Shown one piece after another: positions 1 to 7,497 of a DNA stretch of 16,834 bases (its first letter is position 1; each line of letters starts with the position of its first letter). The DNA comes from Hyphomicrobiales bacterium (lineage in GTDB: Bacteria; Pseudomonadota; Alphaproteobacteria; Rhizobiales; Aestuariivirgaceae), in assembly GCA_023266715.1 (NCBI GenBank), contig JAHFPK010000027.1, positions 1 through 16,834 of the forward strand, in the 5' to 3' direction. The position numbers and the translations under genes were made by a program. The notes beneath the pieces are model-generated. The model had not been told where the DNA came from. It searched no databases and saw only the letters and a program-made list of their open reading frames with translations.

Positions 1-231
1 ATCCATGCGCGCGTATTTTTCGGTAAGCAGGTTACGCTGCTGTACTTGGGCCTCGTTCAGGTCATCGAGATAGGAAGAAAGCATTTCCTCTGTCCATGTT
101 TCAAACAGGCTGGAACGTATCATCTTGAAATTGTCTGGCGCGCTCTGACATGGCGCGTGCCGTGCGCTTCTTACGCACACGAACATTTGCCACTCCAGAT
201 CCAGAACATTTTCCAGAAGCGCCTGCTTCAC
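1..231 (-). CDS. bssG: DUF4125-family protein, 5' part only (bssG position)
   Basis: The first 77 codons run open from a GTG at 231 to the window edge, so the C-terminus is missing. The visible protein has the features I associate with DUF4125: EWQMF at residues 13-17, a CQ pair near residue 29, a stretch around residues 37-45 resembling the family's 'MR-S-F--W', SYLDDL near residue 52, and NLLTEKYARM near the edge. The distance from the start to EWQMF also fits that family. The GTG overlaps the bssF stop codon by four bases (GTGA), with GAGG five bases upstream, so translation is probably coupled to bssF. The symbol rests on position after bssF, as in the Thauera and Azoarcus operons. Its function is unknown. 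Its place at the end of an AAA+/VWA pair suggests a role in maturing or maintaining benzylsuccinate synthase. Confidence 0.65.
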   Translation of the reverse strand, partial: MKQALLENVLDLEWQMFVCVRSARHAPCQSAPDNFKMIRSSLFETWTEEMLSSYLDDLNEAQVQQRNLLTEKYARMD

Positions 232-1964
232 GAATGCCTCGACCTCCCTTCGCGCATTTCGCTGGTGATCAGAGATCCGAGCAACTTTGGCAATTCGTCG
301 ATTTTGTCGACGAATTGCACAAGCTTTCCATATTCATCCCTGAGTGACTGTTTGGCAGCGGATCCACAGCTAACCCCCAAGGTAAGCAGGCTGACGCCAT
401 TCTTTTTGCAATAGCTGAGCGCATCGCCAACGCCGCAACCCCAATTGGAAGCTCCATCGGTAATATGTATGAATAGCGTATTTTTTCCTGGAGTTTTGGT
501 ACTGAGCGCAGTGGCGATAATGGCTTCCCCCGAGGCGGTTTTTCCATGCGGCAATACCGTCAACATGCAGCCACCGCGGAAAATCTCGGTGATGCGGCAA
601 GTGTTCTTGACTTCATTATAGGCAAAGAGCCTGGCGTTACTGGAATAGGACTGGATCGCCGAAAAAAGTGTCTGGTAGATCATCTCGGCCCTATCCCATT
701 TGGCCGGATCTGCCATGGATCCGGTAGCGTCCACCAGGAGAACAACGTTTTTCCTCAAATCAAATTCATGTTTCTTCTGCTGGAAAACAGTACCCGTGGT
801 ATGCGCCCGGTACAACCGCCGGCTATGGATTGTTCCTGAAGTTAGCCCTCGATTAAAAATGCTATTACGCTCCGCGGCAGTTCTCATCACCTGTTTCAGT
901 TTGTGAAGGAGCGCCTTGTCAACCTTGTTCCGCGCCACCATGACGATATCGTTTCCCTCGATACGCACGACGCCTTCGGCGTTAGCTACGTTTCCTTTCA
1001 CCTGCTCGGTAAAGTCACGATTTTTCTGGGGGATGGTACGCTCGATCAGCGAGGCATAATTGACGATAGTCGCCTTGACTGCCTTCCTGTTTTCTTCCTC
1101 GCGAGCGAGATCCTCATCACCCATGTCCGGAATCAAGAATCTGTCGCTGCGATCTCCAGGCCAGAATTTGATATAACGCAGCAGCTTATTCCAGACCTCG
1201 ATGTACAAATCAAGGCGATAGTTACCGCGTTCAGCTATCCCGGCGATATTTGCACAATCCCGACGCAAAGCAGGAACGATCGTATTCATCAGATCGATCG
1301 GTTCTTTATAAAATTGGTCGAGAGTCTTGCGCCTCACTAGACCGCCGGAAGTCCGGTCGACAAAGCCTTCAAGGTACTTATCCTGATCCCGATCTGCTGC
1401 CAGTCTCCACCATAAGTGCAGCATCTCGGACACGGTGGGCGGGTCGACCAGCGTGCGGAGCGTTTTATCGATACGCCAATTGCGGGCAGCCTCGGCGTAA
1501 TAGCCGAGAACGCTTTTATTCGCCAAGCCGTCAACATAGACGTTTTCACAGAGACTAAAGAACAGATCAAACTTATACTCATACTGAGGCTCTAACTGCA
1601 GCTTTATCTTGGCGATCTCACGCAGCCTTTCGCTCCATTCGATCGTTTTGTAGGCCTCCTCAACCATGATGCCAACCATGAGGTCGGTCTTCGCCGCGGG
1701 TACCGGGTAACGCCCCATGATCGGCGTCGGGTCGAGTGCAAGCGCATTTTCCAGCACCATGCCTGACCAAACGATTTCCCCGACATTACGCCCGATGAAA
1801 GTGGCAATCTTTCTAATGGCGACCAGCAATTTCGCCAATTCCACTGGTTCTATCGGCGACTTGTCCCTTCTCCAGAAATCCGAGTAACCTCCTTCGCCAG
1901 GAATCACGAATCGTTTTATTTCGACTTCTTTAGTCAATACCTTGGAGCCACTGTCCGTACTCAT
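228..1964 (-). CDS. bssF: von Willebrand factor A domain protein BssF
   Basis: A 578-residue protein with a C-terminal VWA domain at about residues 400-570. A hydrophobic strand leads into the metal-site motif DATGSM (Asp412), and a second acidic site lies at ITDGAS (Asp503). The motif is DxTxS rather than the usual DxSxS. Roughly the first 380 residues are charged and probably helical, with no motif I recognise and no signal peptide or membrane segment, so it should be cytoplasmic. VWA proteins paired with MoxR-type ATPases, as here with BssE 50 bases upstream, usually act as adaptor and motor in metal-centre insertion or enzyme remodelling. By inference this pair services the glycyl-radical enzyme encoded upstream. 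ATG at 1964 is preceded by GGAAGG about ten bases upstream. The symbol comes from operon position and from the partner of BssE. Confidence 0.8.
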   Translation of the reverse strand: MSTDSGSKVLTKEVEIKRFVIPGEGGYSDFWRRDKSPIEPVELAKLLVAIRKIATFIGRNVGEIVWSGMVLENALALDPTPIMGRYPVPAAKTDLMVGIMVEEAYKTIEWSERLREIAKIKLQLEPQYEYKFDLFFSLCENVYVDGLANKSVLGYYAEAARNWRIDKTLRTLVDPPTVSEMLHLWWRLAADRDQDKYLEGFVDRTSGGLVRRKTLDQFYKEPIDLMNTIVPALRRDCANIAGIAERGNYRLDLYIEVWNKLLRYIKFWPGDRSDRFLIPDMGDEDLAREEENRKAVKATIVNYASLIERTIPQKNRDFTEQVKGNVANAEGVVRIEGNDIVMVARNKVDKALLHKLKQVMRTAAERNSIFNRGLTSGTIHSRRLYRAHTTGTVFQQKKHEFDLRKNVVLLVDATGSMADPAKWDRAEMIYQTLFSAIQSYSSNARLFAYNEVKNTCRITEIFRGGCMLTVLPHGKTASGEAIIATALSTKTPGKNTLFIHITDGASNWGCGVGDALSYCKKNGVSLLTLGVSCGSAAKQSLRDEYGKLVQFVDKIDELPKLLGSLITSEMREGRSRHS

Positions 1965-2014
1965 GAAAGCCTGGCCTTCCGGTTGCTTGCTGCTGTTTGC
2001 CCAGCGTTGATACC

Positions 2015-2872
2015 CTATCCCATATATTGAACGTACTCCGTCTTCCCCTTCTCTACTTTGCCAAGATTCACATGGAGAGACAGCAGAACCGACTCGAGTG
2101 TCTGCTTATCTGCCTGAAGGCTGGTCACGATCGCATCCCTGAGGCTTCCGCCTGCGGCGATCATTTCCCCGATCATGAGTATTTTGCGCGTGGAAACTTC
2201 AACGCCAAGCTCTGGATTCCCGCGGATACTGTTAGCTACTTCAATTATTTCTTTTGCCTGATCGCAAGTTACCCCGGTTTTCTTTTGAAGTATCTCGGCC
2301 TCAACCTCATTGGGTAGAAAATCCATGGTAGTTACGTAGAATCGGTCCCTTAACGCTGGATCGAGCAATTCCGTGCCAACGAACTCGGCGCCTTCATTGA
2401 GGGTGGCAAAGAAGACTACGCCATCAGCGACTTGCAATAATCCCAACTCGTCCATCCAGACCTGACGATCATCGGACAGAATGGAAAACAGCATGTTCAG
2501 CGCCTTGGGGTGCTCGGGACGGTTAATTTCCTCCAGGTGAATGACGCAGTTAGGCGTCTGGATCGCCTGCGGAAACAAGAACTGCTTGTACTTTGTTTCG
2601 CCATTCTCAAGGGCATATTCGCCGAACAGCTGCCCTGGTTCGGACAGGATGCCAATCTGGAAAGTCGCCAAAGGCAATTTATGAACTGCGGCATATTGCC
2701 GCACCAGTGAAGATTTTCCACAGCCTTGCTTGCCGACGACCAAGACATTGACTGGGTGCTTTTGGGATATCTTATTAAACTTTTCGAGAAAGCCTTGGGT
2801 CTCCGTGCTCACATAGTAATAGGGATCAATTTTCGGCACGAAAATACTGTTTGCGCTAAGAGATGTCTTCAT
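2015..2872 (-). CDS. bssE: MoxR-type AAA+ ATPase BssE
   Basis: Putative ATP-dependent chaperone of the benzylsuccinate synthase operon, 285 residues from the ATG at 2872. Visible motifs in order are Walker A (GKQGCGKS, residues 47-54), Walker B (CVIHLEE, about 109-115), a sensor-1 stretch (FFATLNEG, about 158-165) and an arginine-finger region (LRDRF). MoxR ATPases work as hexamers that remodel a target protein together with a VWA partner, and bssF follows directly. The frame also opens at a TTG at 2887, but the ATG is preferred. Its ribosome site is weak (GGAA about five bases upstream). A 288-base gap separates it from bssB. That gap holds a possible promoter and hairpins, so bssEFG may be expressed at a different level from the enzyme subunits. 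Confidence 0.88.
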   Translation of the reverse strand: MKTSLSANSIFVPKIDPYYYVSTETQGFLEKFNKISQKHPVNVLVVGKQGCGKSSLVRQYAAVHKLPLATFQIGILSEPGQLFGEYALENGETKYKQFLFPQAIQTPNCVIHLEEINRPEHPKALNMLFSILSDDRQVWMDELGLLQVADGVVFFATLNEGAEFVGTELLDPALRDRFYVTTMDFLPNEVEAEILQKKTGVTCDQAKEIIEVANSIRGNPELGVEVSTRKILMIGEMIAAGGSLRDAIVTSLQADKQTLESVLLSLHVNLGKVEKGKTEYVQYMG

Positions 2873-3175
2873 GATGTTCCATAGCAATTATTGAGCTAAC
2901 TGTGCGCTCCAGTTTCAGGATAGTGGGCTACCTCCGGCATTGCCGGGGATTGTTTCTAGCTGCGCCAGCTTGATAATTAAAGGGATGCACAGGTCGAACT
3001 TGTGGCGAGGACAACAATCTCGACATCGGCTGTGCACTATCACTCTGCACACCTAGGACGCCACAACCACCATGTCAAGCAGGCGCGAAAATATATATGC
3101 CGCTTGAAAAATAAAGGGCTGAAGGAACGAGTTGGTTGAATAGCCAAAACCTCTTTCCCTCAGTATTGCAGGGTG
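2873..3175 (-). other. bssB-bssE intergenic gap
   Basis: About 300 bases with no convincing reading frame on either strand. On the minus strand it holds a TTGACA at 3078-3073, with TAGGTG 17 bases downstream as a poor -10. An inverted repeat TGTGCA/TGCACA lies at 3031-3036 and 3046-3051 with a 9-base loop. A second small hairpin, CCGGC/GCCGG, lies at 2934-2938 and 2942-2946. Neither hairpin is followed by a T-run, so they are not classical terminators. The gap splits the operon into enzyme genes and accessory genes, and could hold an internal promoter or an RNA processing site. Confidence 0.4.
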
Positions 3176-3406
3176 CTAAACGTGCTCCCGGAAGCTAAGC
3201 TTGCCTTCCTCATGACGGCTGCAAGTCAAACTCTCAACATTTCTCAACCACCGTTTCCAGACACCACCCAGCGGATGACGGTTGGCAGTACATTGCCCAC
3301 GTAAAGGATCAATGGGGTCTGGCGTTTGCCATTTGCATGTCCTGCATGGCTTGGAGGTTCCTTCTTCAACATGCGGCTGGTTTTGCACATTCTTCTTCGC
3401 ATCCAT
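3176..3406 (-). CDS. bssB: Benzylsuccinate synthase beta subunit
   Basis: A small 76-residue subunit of the heterohexameric (alpha-beta-gamma)2 benzylsuccinate synthase. Four cysteines (Cys21, Cys24, Cys39, Cys62) are placed to bind one [4Fe-4S] cluster in a HiPIP-like fold. In the family, the beta subunit docks on the alpha subunit and gates access to its active site. The length matches the usual 75-80 residues. ATG at 3406 has a good ribosome site, AGGAG, six to seven bases upstream. The gene follows bssA after 85 bases that include a GC hairpin and an eight-base C run (on the plus strand), which may lower its transcription relative to bssA. Confidence 0.93.
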   Translation of the reverse strand: MDAKKNVQNQPHVEEGTSKPCRTCKWQTPDPIDPLRGQCTANRHPLGGVWKRWLRNVESLTCSRHEEGKLSFREHV

Positions 3407-3456
3407 AATCTACTCCTAAGCTCCCAAGTCAAATTCTTCCAGATAACGAGAAAAGA

Positions 3457-3478
3457 GGGGCGATGCTTTGCCCCCCCC
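3457..3478 (-). terminator. Hairpin with G-run between bssA and bssB, possible attenuator
   Basis: On the transcribed strand a run of eight G (3478-3471) leads into a stem GGGGC/GCCCC (3474-3470 with 3461-3457), loop AAAGCATC, followed by TCTTTTCTC. The shape is that of a weak intrinsic terminator, 14 bases after the bssA stop and about 50 bases before bssB. The U-tract is interrupted, so read-through is expected. This would be attenuation rather than an operon end. Function is inferred from the sequence alone. Confidence 0.4.
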
Positions 3479-3491
3479 ACACGCATTTGAG

Positions 3492-6086
3492 TTAAATATC
3501 AACGTCAAGAAACTCCAGGTCTTCTGCGCCGAAATCCTGCTCTTGACGGGCAATGATGGTGTTTTGCCCATAAGTCGGAATGTCGACGAAGCGTGCGCTA
3601 TATCCCGAAACCCGGACAATCAAATCATGGTGCTTTTCCGGTTCCCGCTGTGCAGCCCTCAACTCTTCGGTGCTGACCACGTTAAACTGGACATGATCGA
3701 TGTTCAGATCAAACCAGGTGTTCATATAGGAATGCCAAATATCGAACCCGTGCTTGGAGCGCATAATGGGCACAGATAGCCGTTGGTTCAACAGATTGGC
3801 TTTCTGGTTTTTCTGCACTTTGGCTACGGAACGCAACACTGCCGTTGGACCTTTCTTGTCGGTTCCCATATAGGGCGAGATCCCGCCATCATCCGCCGCC
3901 TCGCCGCCAAAACGTCCATCAGGCGTTGGCCCGGTGCGCGAACCGACTTCCATATATGCACCGACTGCCTGACCGACGGGAAGTACCGGGCCGCCAGAGT
4001 AGTTGGTGATCTTGCGCATTTCGCCGCCAATGATGTCCTCGTAGAACGATGTGATGATCTCATCGGCATAAGGGTCGTCATTGCCCCACTTCGGCGCCTT
4101 CCTGAAGTCTGCGCGCATCTCGTCGAAGCCTTCCCAGTTGGCCATCAGCGCATCATTGAGCTGTTCGAGCGTGTACTTCTTGTCATCAAATACCAGCTTC
4201 TTGATAGCGACCAGTGAGTTGGCCGCCACAATGGTGGTGACTGGATTTTGCCAGCCGTTTGGCTGTTCGGAAAGAGCGTTGGCATCCATGCCCAACTCCA
4301 TGCAACCATCATCGATCGCCGAAACGAAGGGCATCTGCATACAACGGATTTCGAAGTATCGTGAAACATCCTTGGTGCTGAGGCACATTTGAAGGGCGTA
4401 TCGATACTGCTTGCGGAATGCCTCAAGAACGTCGTCGAACGTTTTTAAGGTCTCGATACCCCCTGTATTCGGGCCAAGCTGCATATCGGCATATGACCAA
4501 TCGTAGCCATCGTTCAATGCAACTTCCAGGATTTTTGCCGGAAACAGCGCGCCACCGCCCTCGGAGCGGGTCTTCTGGGTTTTCCTGCGGCCAGTCACAC
4601 CGGGAGACATGCACAGGACACATGCCCAGCTATGCGCTTCTTCATTGGTGGCACCGTTGCCGGTAATGGAATATTGGGAATATTCCAGCATCTGGTTCGT
4701 TCCAATATCGTCATTCTTGATCGACGGATAGCCCAGACCATCGCGAATACATTCAAATACCCAGTGCAGGGTCTTCTCCCTGTTCTTCTTGGAATAGCGG
4801 AAAACAATTGAAGGTTCGGGAGTTCTGATTCGCTTGGCGCCTTCCAGAATTGCATCGGTCATGTCGGTGCATGCATCAGAGCCGTCCGCATTGGTCCCGC
4901 CAACAGTCAGGATGAAAAGATCGTTCGCACCCGGGAAAATCTCCCGATACCCTCTGGATTTTCCGGCGCCATGCTCGGAAACCTTCAACCGTTCCATCTC
5001 CACCAGTTCAACCACTTCCATGTGATCCATTGGCTGAAAGCTCTTGTCGATGACGCTGGCCTTGTAGTAGGGCCATAGCAACGAATCCTCCTTCTGTGCA
5101 TAACCGCTGGCATAGCGTTCAATAGCGTGGCAGATAAGAAATGTGAAAAACTTTGCCTGGAAGGCATCCTTGAGACCTTTGCAAGGTTCGGCCGGAACGC
5201 GATGGCAGATATCGGCGATTTCCAGCAGTTCCGCCTGGCGCTTCGGATTAGTCTCGAAATGTTCGGCAACAATCTTGCACAGACGCCCTTGCCGTCTCGC
5301 CCAGCTGATGACCGCCTTGCAGGCGATGATCATCGCCTTCCAATTGTCGATCTTTTCGATGTAATCCAATCCTTTGGTGCCGTCCCAAGGGAATGCCGAC
5401 ATTGCCTTCTGGGCGTCTGCAATGTGGCTTTCCGCCAATTTGATTCGCGCCAGCAACCCGTCCTGAAGAACGGTTTCGTAAGGAGGAACGATACTGTTGT
5501 AGCCCGACACAAAGGGCGGAGCCTCCATGCTGCTGAACTGGTACATTCTTCTCAGATCGGTAGGATCAAAATAGGGCTGGCATTTGGCTTGCAGGCTGTA
5601 TGGCATCCAGTATTTATGGATTTCAGCCGCTTCCTCCGCAGGCTGTGGCGCATAATCGCTCATCAGAAAATCCTGAACCCCCATACTGGACAGTTCAGGA
5701 TAAAGCGGAAACTGGTTCGGATCTTCAGCGTGGTAACCCACAATGCATTCATCCGGCTGAAGAACCAAGGTGCTTTTATTGAGGACATTTGCCAAACCCA
5801 ACGCCCGCCGGATCACTTCTGGCTGGCCGATACTGGCCTTATGCGCCTCGGTAATATAGCGCATGCGCTCTATACCGGCACGGACCCCCTTCTCAACGAA
5901 CTCCCCTGCGGAAGCATGTTTCCAGCGGCAACGTTCCTTTAACCGTTTGGTGCGTGCAGTCGATGGCTTCTGCAGATGCTCATGCAACTCATCTGCCGGA
6001 ATCTTTGCCTCTGCGGGGTTTTCTGGGGAAAAATCAAGGGTTTTTCCCCGGTACTCCAATACTTTTGCGCTTAACATCTGGTTCAT
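3492..6086 (-). CDS. bssA: Benzylsuccinate synthase alpha subunit, glycyl radical enzyme
   Basis: Catalytic subunit of (R)-benzylsuccinate synthase (EC 4.1.99.11), which adds the methyl group of toluene to fumarate in the cytoplasm under anoxic conditions. The 864 residues match the family length. The glycyl-radical motif RVSGYSARF near the C-terminus places the radical at Gly828. The active thiyl cysteine is Cys492, the second cysteine of ACVLCMSPG. Arg507 and Glu188 correspond to the fumarate and active-site residues known as Arg508 and Glu189 in the Thauera enzyme, a one-residue offset. All key residues are intact. The bssD-C-A-B order, the small Cys-rich subunits and the linked bbs operon favour toluene over alkane (ass/mas) or naphthalene (nms) homologues, though xylene or cresol use cannot be excluded. 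GAGGAGA lies about six bases before the ATG. Confidence 0.97.
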   Translation of the reverse strand: MNQMLSAKVLEYRGKTLDFSPENPAEAKIPADELHEHLQKPSTARTKRLKERCRWKHASAGEFVEKGVRAGIERMRYITEAHKASIGQPEVIRRALGLANVLNKSTLVLQPDECIVGYHAEDPNQFPLYPELSSMGVQDFLMSDYAPQPAEEAAEIHKYWMPYSLQAKCQPYFDPTDLRRMYQFSSMEAPPFVSGYNSIVPPYETVLQDGLLARIKLAESHIADAQKAMSAFPWDGTKGLDYIEKIDNWKAMIIACKAVISWARRQGRLCKIVAEHFETNPKRQAELLEIADICHRVPAEPCKGLKDAFQAKFFTFLICHAIERYASGYAQKEDSLLWPYYKASVIDKSFQPMDHMEVVELVEMERLKVSEHGAGKSRGYREIFPGANDLFILTVGGTNADGSDACTDMTDAILEGAKRIRTPEPSIVFRYSKKNREKTLHWVFECIRDGLGYPSIKNDDIGTNQMLEYSQYSITGNGATNEEAHSWACVLCMSPGVTGRRKTQKTRSEGGGALFPAKILEVALNDGYDWSYADMQLGPNTGGIETLKTFDDVLEAFRKQYRYALQMCLSTKDVSRYFEIRCMQMPFVSAIDDGCMELGMDANALSEQPNGWQNPVTTIVAANSLVAIKKLVFDDKKYTLEQLNDALMANWEGFDEMRADFRKAPKWGNDDPYADEIITSFYEDIIGGEMRKITNYSGGPVLPVGQAVGAYMEVGSRTGPTPDGRFGGEAADDGGISPYMGTDKKGPTAVLRSVAKVQKNQKANLLNQRLSVPIMRSKHGFDIWHSYMNTWFDLNIDHVQFNVVSTEELRAAQREPEKHHDLIVRVSGYSARFVDIPTYGQNTIIARQEQDFGAEDLEFLDVDI

Positions 6087-6113
6087 GTCAGTCTCCTCGA
6101 TATATGAGATGGA

Positions 6114-6296
6114 TTATCGTTTCAATCGAAAGGAATCACATCGTTTGCTGTTTTCTGTTACTGGCTTGGAAAGCCAATATTTGCCCTTTTCGTCTTCCTT
6201 TTCCAGTACGCAATCGGCTTTACCGGCCTCATAGTCGTCTGCATCTTTCGGGACCGAGAAAAATTGGGCACATTGTTTACAAGTATCAGCTTCCAT
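6114..6296 (-). CDS. bssC: Benzylsuccinate synthase gamma subunit
   Basis: A 60-residue subunit that binds a [4Fe-4S] cluster through Cys6, Cys9, Cys29 and Cys53 in a HiPIP-like fold. In the known complex it sits on the alpha subunit away from the active-site channel and is needed for solubility and stability. It starts three bases after the bssD stop. Its ribosome site, GGAGGA, lies inside the last codons of bssD, so the two are probably translationally coupled. The gap to bssA is only 27 bases. Confidence 0.93.
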   Translation of the reverse strand: MEADTCKQCAQFFSVPKDADDYEAGKADCVLEKEDEKGKYWLSKPVTENSKRCDSFRLKR

Positions 6297-6299
6297 AAT

Positions 6300-7367
6300 T
6301 TATCCTCCGTTTACATTTGCCATACACCGCACACCAGCATCACGACCGCTTTCGTTTTCGCCCGTTGTGATACCAACCAACCCGCCAATTGTGACACTCC
6401 TGATACCAACCCGCTTTAGGCCGTTTGCTAGTGGCAACACCTTTTCGGGTGGGTTTTCTTTCACACCCTTGTACTGGTATTCATTCTCCCTGCCCAGAGA
6501 TGTGTACTTGCCTTCTCCATAAACATGATAATTGAGTATATCCACGCCTTCCAGTTGGCTTGAGTATTTGCTCAGACAGGCAATGAAATCAGCAAAATCT
6601 TGTTGAGAATCATTAAATCCCGGGATTACCGGAATATGGATACGAACGTTGGCTCTCGCCTCGATTAGACGATCGATGTTGTCAAGAACCTGTTTGAGTG
6701 GGCAACCAATAACTTCCGCATGTTTTCGGGGATCCATCGATTTCAAATCGACGATAAACAAGTCAACAAACTCAAGCAGGGGTTGGATAACTTTCCAGCT
6801 CTTCGGGAAGCACGATGTCTCAATGGCAACATGAACATTTCTCTGCTTGATCCGTTTCGCCAATTCCAAGGTGAATGCGGGATAAAGCAGCGGATCCCCG
6901 CCACTTATGGTGACGCCACCACCGCTGTTCCGGTAGAAAGGTTCATCAGATAATACCTCCCGCAATATCTCTTCAAGCGACATCGCCTGCCCAACAGATT
7001 CGCGGGCTTCGGTAAGGCATACGGCCACGCAGCGCATACAGTTGGTGCACTTGCTTCGATCAAGATTAAGAACCAGACCCTTGCCTGACCCCTGTATGAG
7101 GGTAGAAGCACCCGTCGGGCATACCGCAACGCAACGTCCGCAACTGACACAACGTGCTTTATTGTAGTAATACTCTTGTGCAGGTTTCTGGGTTTCTGGA
7201 TTGTGGCACCAAGGGCACTTCAGCGGACAGCCCTTCAAGAACACGGTGGTCCTGAACCCAGGCCCATCCTGCAGGCTGAAGCGCTGTATTTCGGTGATCA
7301 AAGGAATTTTCACGGCAACCCCCACGGCAACCCCATCAATCACGCCATCTACCGGTGGATTTTCCAC
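6300..7367 (-). CDS. bssD: Benzylsuccinate synthase activating enzyme, radical SAM
   Basis: Activase that uses S-adenosylmethionine and a reduced [4Fe-4S] cluster to place the radical on Gly828 of BssA. The SAM-cluster motif is Cys47-x3-Cys51-x2-Cys54. It is followed by a ferredoxin-like insert with two more CxxCxxCxxxC sets (Cys73/76/79/83 and Cys107/110/113/117), typical of glycyl-radical activases outside the PflA type. The GGG(V)TISGGDP stretch for SAM binding is present. The frame opens with a GTG at 7367, which has AAAGGG seven bases upstream, giving 355 residues. Thauera BssD, as I recall it, starts at the conserved KIPLITEIQRF, which here begins after a GTG at 7313. That shorter form has 337 residues. 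The extra N-terminal 18 residues include a perfect tandem repeat and look unconserved, so the start is uncertain. First gene of the operon. Confidence 0.93.
   Translation of the reverse strand: MENPPVDGVIDGVAVGVAVKIPLITEIQRFSLQDGPGFRTTVFLKGCPLKCPWCHNPETQKPAQEYYYNKARCVSCGRCVAVCPTGASTLIQGSGKGLVLNLDRSKCTNCMRCVAVCLTEARESVGQAMSLEEILREVLSDEPFYRNSGGGVTISGGDPLLYPAFTLELAKRIKQRNVHVAIETSCFPKSWKVIQPLLEFVDLFIVDLKSMDPRKHAEVIGCPLKQVLDNIDRLIEARANVRIHIPVIPGFNDSQQDFADFIACLSKYSSQLEGVDILNYHVYGEGKYTSLGRENEYQYKGVKENPPEKVLPLANGLKRVGIRSVTIGGLVGITTGENESGRDAGVRCMANVNGG
7311..7334 (-). repeat. Perfect 12-base tandem duplication at the bssD start
   Basis: CACGGCAACCCC occurs twice head to tail (7311-7322 and 7323-7334). 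Read in the bssD direction each unit is GGGGTTGCCGTG, a G-rich stretch five bases before a GTG. The unit is four codons long, so it keeps the frame. It creates two in-frame GTG codons (7325 and 7313) in addition to the one at 7367. Confidence 0.9.
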
Positions 7368-7412
7368 AGAACAACCCTTTGTTTTAATTTAATTACCTTT
7401 TAAATCAAAGAT

Positions 7413-7418
7413 ATTCTA
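7413..7418 (-). promoter_or_regulatory. Possible -10 element for bssD
   Basis: TAGAAT on the minus strand matches five of six bases of the sigma-70 -10 consensus. It lies about 45 bases before the bssD GTG. No good -35 is found 16-18 bases further upstream. That is what an activator-dependent promoter would look like, with the spaced repeats at 7468-7497 centred about 75 bases before the expected start of transcription. Weak evidence from sequence only. Confidence 0.25.
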
Positions 7419-7467
7419 CGTCCACACTCCGCTGATTCAGGCTTGTACAATTTAGATTTGCATACTA

Positions 7468-7497
7468 CCGTAAATACTTGAAACCAGCCATAAATAC
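7468..7497. promoter_or_regulatory. Paired CCRTAAATAC direct repeats, candidate activator site for bss
   Basis: CCGTAAATAC at 7468-7477 and CCATAAATAC at 7488-7497 differ by one base, and their starts are exactly 20 bases apart, about two helical turns. They lie 101-130 bases upstream of the bssD GTG. Toluene operons of this type are known to be activated by the TdiSR/TutC1B1 two-component systems, whose relatives StyR and TodT recognise ATAAAC-type half-sites. The ATAAATAC core is similar but not identical. Assignment to such a regulator is inference. Confidence 0.45.

Noticed and set aside
2934..2946. CCGGC/GCCGG hairpin as a terminator after bssB
   Set aside because: The stem is only five pairs and no T-run follows on either strand.
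5127..5942. A 271-codon open frame on the plus strand inside bssA
   Set aside because: It lies antisense to the middle of a fully conserved bssA and has no recognisable motif. It is a shadow of the bssA codon pattern.
3492..6086. BssA as an alkylsuccinate or naphthylmethylsuccinate synthase, or a pyruvate formate-lyase
   Set aside because: The residue pattern around Cys492 and Gly828, the 60- and 76-residue cysteine-rich partners and the linked bbs genes fit benzylsuccinate synthase best.
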